From: Planotetraspora sp. A-T 1434
GTDB lineage: Bacteria; Actinomycetota; Actinomycetes; Streptosporangiales; Streptosporangiaceae
Length of the DNA: 64,000 bases
Assembly: GCF_025420585.1 (NCBI RefSeq)
Contig: NZ_JAOEGB010000015.1
Coordinates: forward strand, 1-64,000
Reading direction: 5' to 3'
In this document: in pieces, positions 50,454 to 59,752 of the stretch
Numbering within the stretch: the first letter of the stretch is position 1
Layout of the letters: every line of letters starts with the position of its first letter
Translations under genes and position numbers: made by a program
The notes under the pieces: model-generated
Seen by the model: only the letters and a program-made list of their open reading frames with translations
What the model was told of the DNA's origin: nothing
Database searches by the model: none

Positions 50454-53400
50454 TCAGCACACCTGGCCTCCGTTGTCGTTGACCGGGCAGGCTACCTTGG
50501 CCGCGCACGTGCGGCAGCCGTCGTTCACCTTCGCCACGAACACCTTCGCCGACATCCCGGCGGCGACGGTCTCGACGAGCTCCTGCGCCCATTCGGGCTC
50601 CGAGTCCTCGCCGAGCGCGCGCTGGGCCTGCTCCTTGGCCCCTCCGGAGGTGCCCGCCGCCTTGCCGACCTGGACGAGCGCCGCGCCTCCGGGCTCGACC
50701 AGGCCGTGCCGCTTGAACGCCCCGAGCAGCGTCGCGAGCTGATACACCCCGAGCTGCGGGTGCCGGTCGAGCTCGTCGTCCTTCGGCTTGGAGCTGCCGG
50801 TCTTGATGTCGATGATCACTGCCCGGCCGTCGCCGTCGCGCTCCACCCGGTCCACCCGGCCCTTGATGTGCACGCCGTCGGCGACCACCGCCGTGAACGC
50901 CTCCTCCAGCGCCACGAGCTCGCGCGGGTTCTCCTGGTGCCACCGTACGAACCGCTCGACCATCTGCTCGGCGACCTTGCGCTGCTTGCGGTTGAACCAG
51001 ATGCCGCCGAAGTCGAGCTGGTCCCAGATGTCGTCGAGCCGCCGCCCCAGATCGGCGCCGTCCTCCGTGGCCAGGACGGCTATCGCGTGGATGACCGTGC
51101 CGAGGCTCTGGGTGACGCTGGTGCCGCCCGCGCCGACCGCCGTCTCCAGCACCCAGCGGAGCCCGCACTTAGTGAAGCTTTCCACGGCCGAGGGGGAGAT
51201 CCGCACGATGTCGTCGGGCCAGCCGAGGGGCCGGTCGTCGGAGATGGGCGTCATGGCGTACCACTCGCGCGGGCTGGCGCCGGGCACTCCGGCCCTGGCG
51301 AGCCGGGCGAGGTGGCCGGCCGCCTCGCGGCGCAGAGACTCGGGCCTGGTCGTGTCACACACGGCCGACCGCAGGTCCGCCACGAGAGCGGGCATGCTGA
51401 GCCACCGCGCCCGGTCGTCCACGGTGGCCTCCTCGACCCCACCGGGCAGCAGCTCGGTGAGGAACCGCGACGGCCGCTCGTCGGTGTCCTCGCCGCCGAC
51501 GGCGGTCACCACCAGCCTGCGGCGGGCCCGGGTCGCGGCGACGTAGAACAGCCGCCGCTCCTCGGCCAGGAGCTTGGACGCCAGCGCGGCCGTCGCCACC
51601 TGCGTCGTGTCCAGCGCCGTCCCCGCGGAGAGCTCGACGAGGGCCTCCGCGCCGAGCAGCGATCCCCGCAGCCGCAGGTCGGGCCAGACGCCCTCCTGGA
51701 CGCCGGCGACCACGACGACGTCCCACTCCAGGCCCTTGGACCGGTGCGCCGTCAGAATCCGTACGGCGTCGCCCTCGGGCGCGTGCTCCGCGAGGGAGTC
51801 GCCCGCGATCTCCTGGGAGGTCAGGTCGTCGAGGAAGACCTCCACGCCCGCCTTGGGCAGCCGGTCGGCGAAGCGGGCCGCGTGGTCGAACAGCGCCACG
51901 ACCCCGTCCATGTCCCGGTCGGCCTGCGCTCCCCTGGACCCCCCGGACAGACTGGCGTCGGCCCACCGCTCGGCCAGGCCGCTGGCCTGCCAGATCTCCC
52001 ATAGCACGTCCTCGGCCCCACGGCCGTGCCGTACGGCGTGGCGGGCGAGCTTCAGGAGCCGGGCCACCCGCTCCGCGGGAGCGGCCACGTGCGGCTCGAC
52101 GGGGATGAGCTCGCGGGCGTCCCGGAGCGCGGCGACCAGCATCTCGTCGGACGACCGCGGAGTGAACGGCAGGACCGGCTGCGCCTGCTCCACCCGGCCC
52201 GGCGGATCCGGCCGGCTCGCCGGGCCGGCCGCCTCCGCGGCGTTCGACGCGGACGCGGCCTCGTGTTCGGCGATCCGGAGCGCGCGGCGCAGGCGGCGCA
52301 CTCCGATCATGTCCGTGCCGCCCAGCGGGCCGGTCAGCAGCTCCTCCGCCGTCGGGACGTCGAGGGTGGACGGCCGGGCGGCGACCTTGAGCAGGGTGAT
52401 CAGCGGACGAACGCCGGGCTCCTGCACCAGCGGCACCTCGTCGCCCGCGACCACGACCGGCACCCCCGCCGTGATGAGGGCCCTCCGGAGCAGGGGCAGC
52501 TGCCGAGTGGCGCTGCGCACCAGCACGGCCATCCGCGACCAGGGCACGCCGTCGAGCAGGTGGGCCCGGCGCAGGGTGTCCGCCACGACGGCGGCCTCCT
52601 GGCTCTCGCTGTCGGCCAGCAGCACCCTGACCTCGCCCGGTTCGGCGTCATCGGCCGGCACCAGATCCCGGTGTCCGCCGCGCGCCGACCGGCCCCCGCC
52701 GCCCGGGGAAGGAGCCACGGGCAGGCGGGACGCGACGCGGCGGGAGGCCTCCAGCAGCTCGGGGCCGCTGCGGCGGCAGACGCGCAGGGCGACGACCGGG
52801 GCCTCCTGCCCGTCCAGCGTCCGGAACCTGTCGGGAAACCGCAGGATCCCCTGCACGTCCGCGCCGCGGAAGCCGTAGATCGACTGGTCGGGGTCCCCCA
52901 CGGCGATCAGGTCGCGGCCCTCCCCCGCGAGCTGCTGGAGCAGGAACTCCTGGGCCGGGTCCGTGTCCTGGTACTCGTCCACGAGGACGACGTCGTAGGC
53001 GTCCCGCTCGCGCCGCCGTATGTCGCCGTCGGTCAGCAGCCCGGCGGCCTCGCGGATCAGCTCGGCGTAGTCGAGCGAGGGCACCGGGTCGAGGTCGAAG
53101 CGGTCCTGGTAGCGGCCGGAGAACAGCCCGGCGGCCTCCCAGTCGGGCCGGCCGTGCTCACGGCCGAGATGGACGAGCGCCTCGCCGTCCAGCCCGCGCT
53201 CGGCCGCCCGGGACAGGAAGTCGCGCAGTTCCTCGGCGAACCCGCGCGTCTTCAGCACCTCGCGCATCCGGTCGGGCCAGTGCCGCGCGCCGTCCTCCAG
53301 CTCGCCGTGGAGGAGCCGCCTGATCTCCAGAAGCTGTTCGGGGCCGGTCAGCAGCCTGGGCGGCGGCTCTCCCGCCTGTACGGCCTCGCGGCGCAGCAGC

Positions 53401-53723
53401 GCGTACGCGTAGCTGTGGAAGGTGAGGGCGAGGGGCGTCCTGGTGGTCCGGCGCATCCGGCCCGTGATGCGCTCACGCAGCTCGCCCGCGGCCTTGCGGC
53501 TGAAGGTGAGCACGAGGACCCGCTCCGGGTCGACGCCGCGCCGCTCGATCCGGTCGACCACGGTCTCCACGATCGTGGTGGTCTTGCCCGTGCCGGGTCC
53601 GGCGAGCACGAGCAGCGGACCGCCGTCGTGCTCGACGACGGCGCGTTGGTGCTCGTCCAGCACGGGAACGGCACGCCGTCCCACGCCGCCCCGGCGCACC
53701 AGCCGGTAGTTCTGACCACTCAC
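50454..53723 (-). CDS. adnA: AdnA: helicase-nuclease subunit of the AdnAB resection machine
   Basis: This 1089-residue protein has Walker A AGPGTGKTTT near residue 41, LVDEYQDTDPAQE near 248 and GDPDQSIYGFRGA near 278. The C-terminal RecB-like nuclease has VIIDIKTGSSKP near 975 and ends with a cysteine set, CRTCAAKVACP plus a final Cys, typical of the AdnA Fe-S cluster. It is followed 112 bases later by adnB. GTG 53723 leads directly into the conserved region. The pair replaces RecBCD in actinobacteria. Confidence 0.9.
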   Translation of the reverse strand: MSGQNYRLVRRGGVGRRAVPVLDEHQRAVVEHDGGPLLVLAGPGTGKTTTIVETVVDRIERRGVDPERVLVLTFSRKAAGELRERITGRMRRTTRTPLALTFHSYAYALLRREAVQAGEPPPRLLTGPEQLLEIRRLLHGELEDGARHWPDRMREVLKTRGFAEELRDFLSRAAERGLDGEALVHLGREHGRPDWEAAGLFSGRYQDRFDLDPVPSLDYAELIREAAGLLTDGDIRRRERDAYDVVLVDEYQDTDPAQEFLLQQLAGEGRDLIAVGDPDQSIYGFRGADVQGILRFPDRFRTLDGQEAPVVALRVCRRSGPELLEASRRVASRLPVAPSPGGGGRSARGGHRDLVPADDAEPGEVRVLLADSESQEAAVVADTLRRAHLLDGVPWSRMAVLVRSATRQLPLLRRALITAGVPVVVAGDEVPLVQEPGVRPLITLLKVAARPSTLDVPTAEELLTGPLGGTDMIGVRRLRRALRIAEHEAASASNAAEAAGPASRPDPPGRVEQAQPVLPFTPRSSDEMLVAALRDARELIPVEPHVAAPAERVARLLKLARHAVRHGRGAEDVLWEIWQASGLAERWADASLSGGSRGAQADRDMDGVVALFDHAARFADRLPKAGVEVFLDDLTSQEIAGDSLAEHAPEGDAVRILTAHRSKGLEWDVVVVAGVQEGVWPDLRLRGSLLGAEALVELSAGTALDTTQVATAALASKLLAEERRLFYVAATRARRRLVVTAVGGEDTDERPSRFLTELLPGGVEEATVDDRARWLSMPALVADLRSAVCDTTRPESLRREAAGHLARLARAGVPGASPREWYAMTPISDDRPLGWPDDIVRISPSAVESFTKCGLRWVLETAVGAGGTSVTQSLGTVIHAIAVLATEDGADLGRRLDDIWDQLDFGGIWFNRKQRKVAEQMVERFVRWHQENPRELVALEEAFTAVVADGVHIKGRVDRVERDGDGRAVIIDIKTGSSKPKDDELDRHPQLGVYQLATLLGAFKRHGLVEPGGAALVQVGKAAGTSGGAKEQAQRALGEDSEPEWAQELVETVAAGMSAKVFVAKVNDGCRTCAAKVACPVNDNGGQVC

Positions 53724-53863
53724 AACTCAGAATTCCACCAGAACCCTGGGGTAGATCGTGCCCGAATGACCAGTACAGCGTGATGTGGTCTCAGCCAACG
53801 GCACGACACGCCGGGCCATCACCAGCGGATCTGGGGCAAATCCAGTCGATCCGATGGCACGGC

Positions 53864-56758
53864 TCAGGATGAGAAGACGTGGTCCACCAGGCGTGCCGCG
53901 GCCTTGCCGTTGTCGTGGGGGGCGTAGGTCCGGGCGAACGCGGCGTAGCGGTCGGCCAGCTTCGCCGCGACCGTGTCGATCGTCCGCAGGACCTCGACCA
54001 CCTCGGCCGAGGTCTCCAGCCGCGGGCCGGGCCGCTGCGACTCCAGATCGAGATACAGCCCGCGGGTGGAGCGGTATTTCCCGAGGTCCGGAGTGAACAG
54101 CACGACCGGCCGTCCCGTCGCCACGAAGTCGAACATCGACGAGGAATAGTCGGTGACCAGCACGTCGGCGATCAGCAGCAGGTCGGCCATGTCTGGATAT
54201 GTCGTCACGTCGATGGCGAAGCTCTCATGGGGCAACACGTGCGGAAACGCCTGCATGGCGTGGCCACGCACCAGCACGACGTGATCCTCGCCGAGGACCC
54301 GCTTGGCGTCCACCAGGTCGAGCCGGACCGAGGCGTTCCTGCGGTCGTAGTCGCGGAAGGTCGGCGCGTAGAGGACGACGCGCTTGCCCTCCGGAACGCC
54401 GACGCGCCGCCTGATCTCGGCGGCCGCCGGCCCGCGCTCGGCCGCGGCCAGCACGTCGTTGCGGGGATAGCCGAACTCCAGGATCTGCCCCTCGTAGCCG
54501 AACGCCTTCCGCAGCACGTCGGAGGACCAGGCGCTCTGGGAGAGCAGCACGTCCCAGCCGCGCACCTCGGCGGCCTGCCGGTGCCAGACGGGCGGCCGCG
54601 GCTCCCGCTTCATGTGCGCCTGGTCGCGCCCGATGTGCTTGGCCGGAGTGCCGTGCCAGGTCTGCACGCAGACCTGGTCGTCCCGGGTGCGGAACCACGC
54701 CGGGAGGAAGCCGTTGGTCACGACGTAGCGCGAGCGGGCGAGCGCCTCGTAGTGCTCGCGGCTGCCGTCGCGGACGACCGTCGGGACGATGCCGTCGTCG
54801 AGGCCGAGCTCCCGCGAGCCCGGCGGCACGAAGGCTCCGTCGCGGACGACCCAGATGTGCTCGCCCTCGTCGCCGCGCCGCAGGCGCTCCTCGTAGATCG
54901 CACGCGGATTGTCGGAGTAGGACCGGCCGTCGAAGGAGGCGTAGACGGTTGCCTCGCGCAGCGGACGGGCCCGCTCCGCCGGGTAGAAGGTGCGGCTGAG
55001 CGCCCAGACGCCCGCCGCGCTCCGCTCGTCGCCGGGCCGGTCCTCGGCCGCCACTAGCACGGGCACGTCGAACCGGGTGGCGACGAACCGGTACACCCGG
55101 CCCGAGACCGTCCGGGGGCTCTCGTCGAGCCCGTCGAGCGCGGCGTGGTCGAACCGGACCGGCACCATGGCCGGGCCGTACCGATCCGGAGGAGCCACGG
55201 ACAGGTTCCAGGTGCCCTCCGCGAGCGGCACGCTCGACCCGAAACGCGGCATCGCGCCGGGCGAGAGCCGTACGGAGAACCGGTCGCCGTCGCGCTCGGC
55301 GGGCACGCGGATCGTGAGCCCGCCGCGGTGCCGCAGCACGAGGTCGCGCGGCCCGGGGTCGGCGTCGGGGTACCGCCCGGAGAGCGTCAGGGAGTCGTCG
55401 CGCCACTCCGCCGAGGTGATGACCGGCAGGATCTTGTGGCCGGAGATCACCACCCGGTCGCGGCGGTCGCCCTGGACGGTGATCTCGCGGTCGCCGACGA
55501 TCAGCCGGGTCTCGTCGGCGCCCTCCAGCATCACCGCCGCGGCGGGGTCGCCCTTGGGCTCGACCCACAGCCGCCGCGCGTCCCAGGTCAGCATGGTCTG
55601 TACGGCGACGGCCAGCGAGAAGCGGGTGCCACCGTCGGCCGGGGTGAAGTCCGCCGACATGCGGTGGCCGCCCACCCGGGCCTTCCCCCTGGTGACGGGC
55701 CTGCCGGGGATGAATCCGGTCAGCTCGACCATGGGGCCGTCCAGCCGGACCCCGGTCAGCTCGGCCCGGGTCGGCTGGAGCACCACCTGGAGGGCCTTGT
55801 CGGAGGTCCACACAGGACGCACCCACCACCGCGACCGGACCCGCAGCCCGGCCGGGCGCTCCGTGCGGCCGATCGCCGGACCCCGGAGGGGACCCCTGGC
55901 CCGCGCGGCACGGCTCCAGATGACGATCTCGGCCCGCCAGGTCGTGGTGTCCTGGACGGAGTGGCGGCGCCGGAGCAGCCGCTTCCCTCCGCGCACGACG
56001 GCCCGCAGCCCGGCGCGCCAGCGCAGCGAGAGCGGGTTCAGCTCGGCGGTGAACCCGGCCCAGTCGTAGTTGCAGCCCGGCTCCTTGGCGGCGTGCGTCG
56101 CCTCGGGCCGATAGATTCGCTTGGTCTTGAGCGTCACCGGGGGCAGCCACCGGGGGCCGCGCAGCACGACCGTGGCGCGGTTGAAGCGGCCGCTCCGGAC
56201 GGACAGCCCGGCGAGGTAGGCATGGCCCGTGATCCGCAGGCGGCCGTCCGCCCACGTGATGTCGTCGATCTGGGTGACCGGCACGAGGTCGGCCGCCCGG
56301 AGGCGCAGCAGCTCGGGCTCGACCTCCACCGGCAGGTCGGCATACCACCGCAGGCCCTTGCGCACCCGGCGGGACGGCTCCGCGGCGGCGGCGGCCAGCT
56401 TGGCCAGCACGTCGCTCTCGGCGAGCTCCTCGGGATCACGGGTCTCGATCAGGTGGAAGGCGACCCGGCGGCCGACCGGAAGGTCGCGCTTGACCTTGGG
56501 ATCCACTTCCGCGAGATACGGCCGGAGGGAGTCGATCGCCTGACGGCGCCGTGCGGGGCCGCGCTTGGCCGCCGCGTCGAGCCGCAGCCCGAGCGATCCG
56601 GCGAGCGCCTCCCGATCGACCTCGCGGCGCTCCACCCCGGTCAGGCCGCCTTCACGGACCAGTGCGACCAGGGCTTCGATGGGCTCGCCCCGGTCATAAA
56701 GCTCCTGGACAGCCCGCAATCGGTCGGCGACGGCGTCGCTCGTGCGTGCGGGTGTCAT
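53864..56758 (-). CDS. CDP-glycerol glycerophosphotransferase family protein (TagF-like)
   Basis: This 964-residue enzyme probably polymerises glycerol-phosphate for wall teichoic acid. The C-terminal 400 residues hold the catalytic domain: VCVQTWHGTPAKHIGRD near residue 700, LYAPTFRDYDRRN near 795 and VTDYSSSMFDFVATGRP near 863. The first 550 residues are beta-rich accessory domains seen in actinobacterial members. There is no membrane helix, so it is peripheral. No other teichoic acid genes are in the window. Confidence 0.88.
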   Translation of the reverse strand: MTPARTSDAVADRLRAVQELYDRGEPIEALVALVREGGLTGVERREVDREALAGSLGLRLDAAAKRGPARRRQAIDSLRPYLAEVDPKVKRDLPVGRRVAFHLIETRDPEELAESDVLAKLAAAAAEPSRRVRKGLRWYADLPVEVEPELLRLRAADLVPVTQIDDITWADGRLRITGHAYLAGLSVRSGRFNRATVVLRGPRWLPPVTLKTKRIYRPEATHAAKEPGCNYDWAGFTAELNPLSLRWRAGLRAVVRGGKRLLRRRHSVQDTTTWRAEIVIWSRAARARGPLRGPAIGRTERPAGLRVRSRWWVRPVWTSDKALQVVLQPTRAELTGVRLDGPMVELTGFIPGRPVTRGKARVGGHRMSADFTPADGGTRFSLAVAVQTMLTWDARRLWVEPKGDPAAAVMLEGADETRLIVGDREITVQGDRRDRVVISGHKILPVITSAEWRDDSLTLSGRYPDADPGPRDLVLRHRGGLTIRVPAERDGDRFSVRLSPGAMPRFGSSVPLAEGTWNLSVAPPDRYGPAMVPVRFDHAALDGLDESPRTVSGRVYRFVATRFDVPVLVAAEDRPGDERSAAGVWALSRTFYPAERARPLREATVYASFDGRSYSDNPRAIYEERLRRGDEGEHIWVVRDGAFVPPGSRELGLDDGIVPTVVRDGSREHYEALARSRYVVTNGFLPAWFRTRDDQVCVQTWHGTPAKHIGRDQAHMKREPRPPVWHRQAAEVRGWDVLLSQSAWSSDVLRKAFGYEGQILEFGYPRNDVLAAAERGPAAAEIRRRVGVPEGKRVVLYAPTFRDYDRRNASVRLDLVDAKRVLGEDHVVLVRGHAMQAFPHVLPHESFAIDVTTYPDMADLLLIADVLVTDYSSSMFDFVATGRPVVLFTPDLGKYRSTRGLYLDLESQRPGPRLETSAEVVEVLRTIDTVAAKLADRYAAFARTYAPHDNGKAAARLVDHVFSS

Positions 56759-56809
56759 AAGGGAGGCACCACCCTTCGGAGACCGGTGTTCTAGAAATGG
56801 TAATGCCGG

Positions 56810-57127
56810 TCATGGAGTCCGCCCGTCCCATCGAGCCGCACGCATGTCCGCCCGGCCCCTTTTTACGGGAGTTCCTTCCTGACGCCACCTGGCGAGACAC
56901 TCGGATTCCAGGCCCGGCGCGGGGCTTCCGTCGGCCCGGATCACCCGCCACCATGGCACGCCGCCGCCCCACAGGGACATCACCCGGCCGACCTGCCGGG
57001 GGCCGCCCTCACCGAGGTACTCCGCCACGTCCCCGTAGGACATGACCCTGCCCGGCGGGATGCGCTCGACCACGCCGAGCACCCGCTCGGCGTACGGCGT
57101 CGGCTCGCGATGGGCGCGCTGCCCCAT
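56810..57127 (-). CDS. Alkyltransferase-like (ATL/MGMT) protein
   Basis: This 105-residue protein has the MGMT DNA-binding fold, with helix-turn-helix PPGRVMSYGDVAEYL near residue 24, but the alkyl-accepting cysteine is replaced. The active-site PCHR sequence reads PWWRVI near residue 59. Such ATL proteins bind O6-alkylguanine and flag it to nucleotide excision repair. It corresponds to Rv3204 in mycobacterial gene order and lies near the UvrD2 and AdnAB repair genes. Confidence 0.9.
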   Translation of the reverse strand: MGQRAHREPTPYAERVLGVVERIPPGRVMSYGDVAEYLGEGGPRQVGRVMSLWGGGVPWWRVIRADGSPAPGLESECLARWRQEGTPVKRGRADMRAARWDGRTP

Positions 57128-57183
57128 TCAGGCGTGCCCATCCGGGACGTGGCGCTCGGATCCGCGAGCGAACGGCGTGGCTC

Positions 57184-57555
57184 TCAGGTGCTCCACTCGG
57201 AGGGCCCGGCCGCGATGATCTCTTCCAGCTTGCCGAACTCGTAGCTCGCCGAGCCGTGTATCTGCTCGACGACGCCGTTCCTGATCCCGTAGGCCTCGCC
57301 GTCCTCGCCGACCAGCCGGGCGCCCATCCGGTCGGTGAGGCGCGCGAGCTGAGCCACCTGCCAGTCCGATCCCGGCTGACCGATCAGCCGTCCCGACCAG
57401 GTCGCGACGTGGTGCACGGAGTCGCCGTGCCGCGCGACAACCTCGCCGGCCTCGTGCGACCCGCGCAGCTCGAATCCGGCCTCCGCCGAAACCACGCTCG
57501 CGAGTTCGGCGTAGGCGAGCGGTGCTTCCCGCTCTACGCGCAGCTCGTACCCCAT
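57184..57555 (-). CDS. Hypothetical protein
   Basis: This 123-residue soluble protein is of unknown function. It begins MGYELRVEREAPLAY and has an alternating charged and hydrophobic pattern typical of a small alpha/beta domain, with no cysteine and no membrane helix. ATG 57555 has AAGG upstream; the in-frame extension to 57660 would cross low-coding sequence. It follows the mycosin pair on the same strand after a 101-base gap. Confidence 0.65.
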   Translation of the reverse strand: MGYELRVEREAPLAYAELASVVSAEAGFELRGSHEAGEVVARHGDSVHHVATWSGRLIGQPGSDWQVAQLARLTDRMGARLVGEDGEAYGIRNGVVEQIHGSASYEFGKLEEIIAAGPSEWST

Positions 57556-57656
57556 GAGGCGGGACCTTAGCGAAACTTGACCCCGTCCTGTCACAGGAAA
57601 CCGGAACATCCCAGGGACCGCAGCCGAAACGCGGCCAAATGGCGGCCAACATGTGA

Positions 57657-58847
57657 TCACCGTCGGCTGAGCGCCACGGCGCCGGCGGCGAAGCCGCCCA
57701 GGCCGAGGACGACGGCGATCGCGTAGATCCAGAGCCTAACCGGATCCGGGCCGGGGCGCGCGGGTCCCTCGGAAACCGGCCCCTTCCCGAAATGCAGATC
57801 GTCCCGCACCGGGACCGTGCGGCTGTAGCCCGCCAACTCCGCCGCCTTTGTCAGAGCCGCCGCCGCGTCCACCACTCCGAATCCCACTTTGTCGTCATAA
57901 CCGGCACGCGGGCGCGGGCGAGATGTCGAAGTAAGAGCCCGCGAGATGAGTTCCGGCGCCATATCCGGATATTTCGCTTTTATCAGTGCGGCGATTCCCG
58001 CGACGAGCGCAGTGGACACCGGCGTCCCCGATATCGTGCCGTGCGAGCCGCCCGCCAACGCCACGGGCACGTCGACTCCCGGCGCGGCGACCAGGACCGA
58101 GAGGTTGTCGCTGCTCCACGCCGCCTTCCGGCCCTGCCGGTCGGCCGCCGCCACGCCCACGACCCCCGGATAGCCCGCGGGGAACCTCCAGTAGGAGGTC
58201 CCCGTCCGCTGGGCGTACTCCGACTGGCCGCCGTCCCCCACCGAGGCGACCAGGACGACCCCGCGCGACAGCGCGTAGGAGATCGCCTCGCGGTCCGTCC
58301 GGTCCACGCCGTAGTCCGAGATCGGCAGGCAGATCACCGTCGCTCCGTGGTTGGCGGCGTACCGGATGCCGCGCGCCACCGGCCGGTCCTGCGGCACGCC
58401 GGTCTCGGCCTCCGGCTCGAGGAAGTTCCCGTCGGGTTTCGGCTCGGCCACCGGGATGGACATCACCCGCGCGCCGGGAGCGACGCCCGCGATCCCGCCG
58501 TCGCGCCCGCTGCCGGCGACCAGCGAGGCCAGGGCGGTCTCGGCGTCGCCCGGCACCAGGCCCCCGAAGACCCTGCCGGTCATGTCCGGGCCGTAGAGGA
58601 CCTTGTCCTTCAGCTCGGGAATGCCGCCGTCGGGCCGGGCGGCGCCGAGCACGGCGACGGTCACGCCCTCGCCCCGGGTGACCTTCCACGCCTTCTCCGC
58701 GTTGACCGCGTCGAGCGCCCAGCGTTCCCCGGCGGGCTCCGCCAACGCCGGGCCGGCCAGCGCGGGACCCGCCAGCGCCGGGCCGGCCAGCGCGGGACCG
58801 GCCAGCGCGGCGCTCAAAGCGATACTCAGGGCGATCGGCCTCAGCAC
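57657..58847 (-). CDS. Mycosin-like S8 protease homologue, catalytically dead
   Basis: This 396-residue protein has a signal peptide with four GPALA repeats, a subtilisin-fold domain (about residues 35-330) and a C-terminal membrane helix, the layout of mycosins. Compared with the paralogue at 59753-61000, the catalytic Asp position is Gly (VAVLGAARPDGG), the His position is Ala (AETALASLVAG), the Ser position is Pro (SGTPVSTALVAG) and the oxyanion Asn is Asp (VGDGG). It is a pseudoprotease. GTG 58847 overlaps the upstream gene by GTGCTGA. Confidence 0.85.
   Translation of the reverse strand: MLRPIALSIALSAALAGPALAGPALAGPALAGPALAEPAGERWALDAVNAEKAWKVTRGEGVTVAVLGAARPDGGIPELKDKVLYGPDMTGRVFGGLVPGDAETALASLVAGSGRDGGIAGVAPGARVMSIPVAEPKPDGNFLEPEAETGVPQDRPVARGIRYAANHGATVICLPISDYGVDRTDREAISYALSRGVVLVASVGDGGQSEYAQRTGTSYWRFPAGYPGVVGVAAADRQGRKAAWSSDNLSVLVAAPGVDVPVALAGGSHGTISGTPVSTALVAGIAALIKAKYPDMAPELISRALTSTSRPRPRAGYDDKVGFGVVDAAAALTKAAELAGYSRTVPVRDDLHFGKGPVSEGPARPGPDPVRLWIYAIAVVLGLGGFAAGAVALSRR
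58742..58810. repeat. Tandem repeat in signal peptide of the pseudoprotease
   Basis: A 30-bp block beginning GCCGGGCCGG repeats at 58747 and 58777, each made of two 15-bp halves. It encodes repeated GPALA in the signal peptide. Confidence 0.8.
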
Positions 58848-59743
58848 ACGTTCCCCTGGGTGCAGCGCGGGACGTCGGGCGGCTCGCCCAGGGATCGCGC
58901 GATGCGCCCCGCGACAGACTCCGCGACCGGCCACATCTCGCTGTTCAGCAGTTCCTCCTGCGCGACGGAGTCGCGGGTCCTCCCGTCGGCGTAGCCCACG
59001 GTCGAGAAGACGATGTACGGCCCGGCGCCCACCCAGGCGGTCCGCTGCCGCTGTGCCGCGCCGAACATGTCCGTCACCGTGCCGGGGAAGGCGACCGGCC
59101 GCACGCCCACGCGGTCGTCGACGGGGAGCTTCGCGGCGGCCCCCATCCGCGCCTCCTCGTCCTTGAGGACGGCGACCCCGACCGTGATGGCGAATGTCGA
59201 GGTCTGATCGACGTAGGTGGCCCGGAGCATCGTGCGGCAGCCCTGCTCGCGGAGGGCGGAGGCGACCGGGGAGTCGACCGTGGCCGCGCACGCCGCCTCG
59301 GGAGCGACGCCGACCCGCCGGGCGTACTGCTGGGCCCGGGCGAGGCCGGTGTACTGGACCTCCTCGGGAAAGACCATGCCGACCGGCCACGCGTGCCACC
59401 TGCGGGCCACGTCCTCCGCGACGTACTTGGCCCGCTCGGCGTCGGTGAGCGGCCGGGACCGGGTCTCCTGGAGCAGCCCGATCGACCCGAGAAGCACGTT
59501 GGCCGCCGCGACGGCCAGCACCACGCCCATCACCGTCAGGAAAATCGACCGGAACCGGATGCCGCGCTCCAGTTCCGCCCGCTCCCGCGCCGCCTGCGCG
59601 GCCGCCGCCCGGCCGCGTGACGCGGGCCAGGGGCGCGCCCGAGGGCGGCCGGAGGACGAGCCGAGAGGCAGTCCCCGCCGGCCACCGGGCGGTGTCCCCG
59701 GCCTCCCCGGTGTTCCCGGTGTCCTGGGCTGCTCGGGCGGCAT
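58841..59743 (-). CDS. Membrane-anchored extracytoplasmic protein paired with mycosin-like protein
   Basis: This 300-residue protein has a Pro/Arg-rich N-terminal tail (about 60 residues), one membrane helix (about 68-90) and an extracytoplasmic domain with cysteines that may form disulfides. It is a paralogue of the protein at 60994-61728: both contain RRW.A.WP near the start of the domain, LRATY, AFPGTVTD and GPYxVxSTVG. It is the upstream partner of the dead mycosin-like gene. The role is unknown; coupling to a protease suggests a regulator or chaperone. Confidence 0.7.
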   Translation of the reverse strand: MPPEQPRTPGTPGRPGTPPGGRRGLPLGSSSGRPRARPWPASRGRAAAAQAARERAELERGIRFRSIFLTVMGVVLAVAAANVLLGSIGLLQETRSRPLTDAERAKYVAEDVARRWHAWPVGMVFPEEVQYTGLARAQQYARRVGVAPEAACAATVDSPVASALREQGCRTMLRATYVDQTSTFAITVGVAVLKDEEARMGAAAKLPVDDRVGVRPVAFPGTVTDMFGAAQRQRTAWVGAGPYIVFSTVGYADGRTRDSVAQEELLNSEMWPVAESVAGRIARSLGEPPDVPRCTQGNVC

Positions 59744-59752
59744 ACCCCGATG

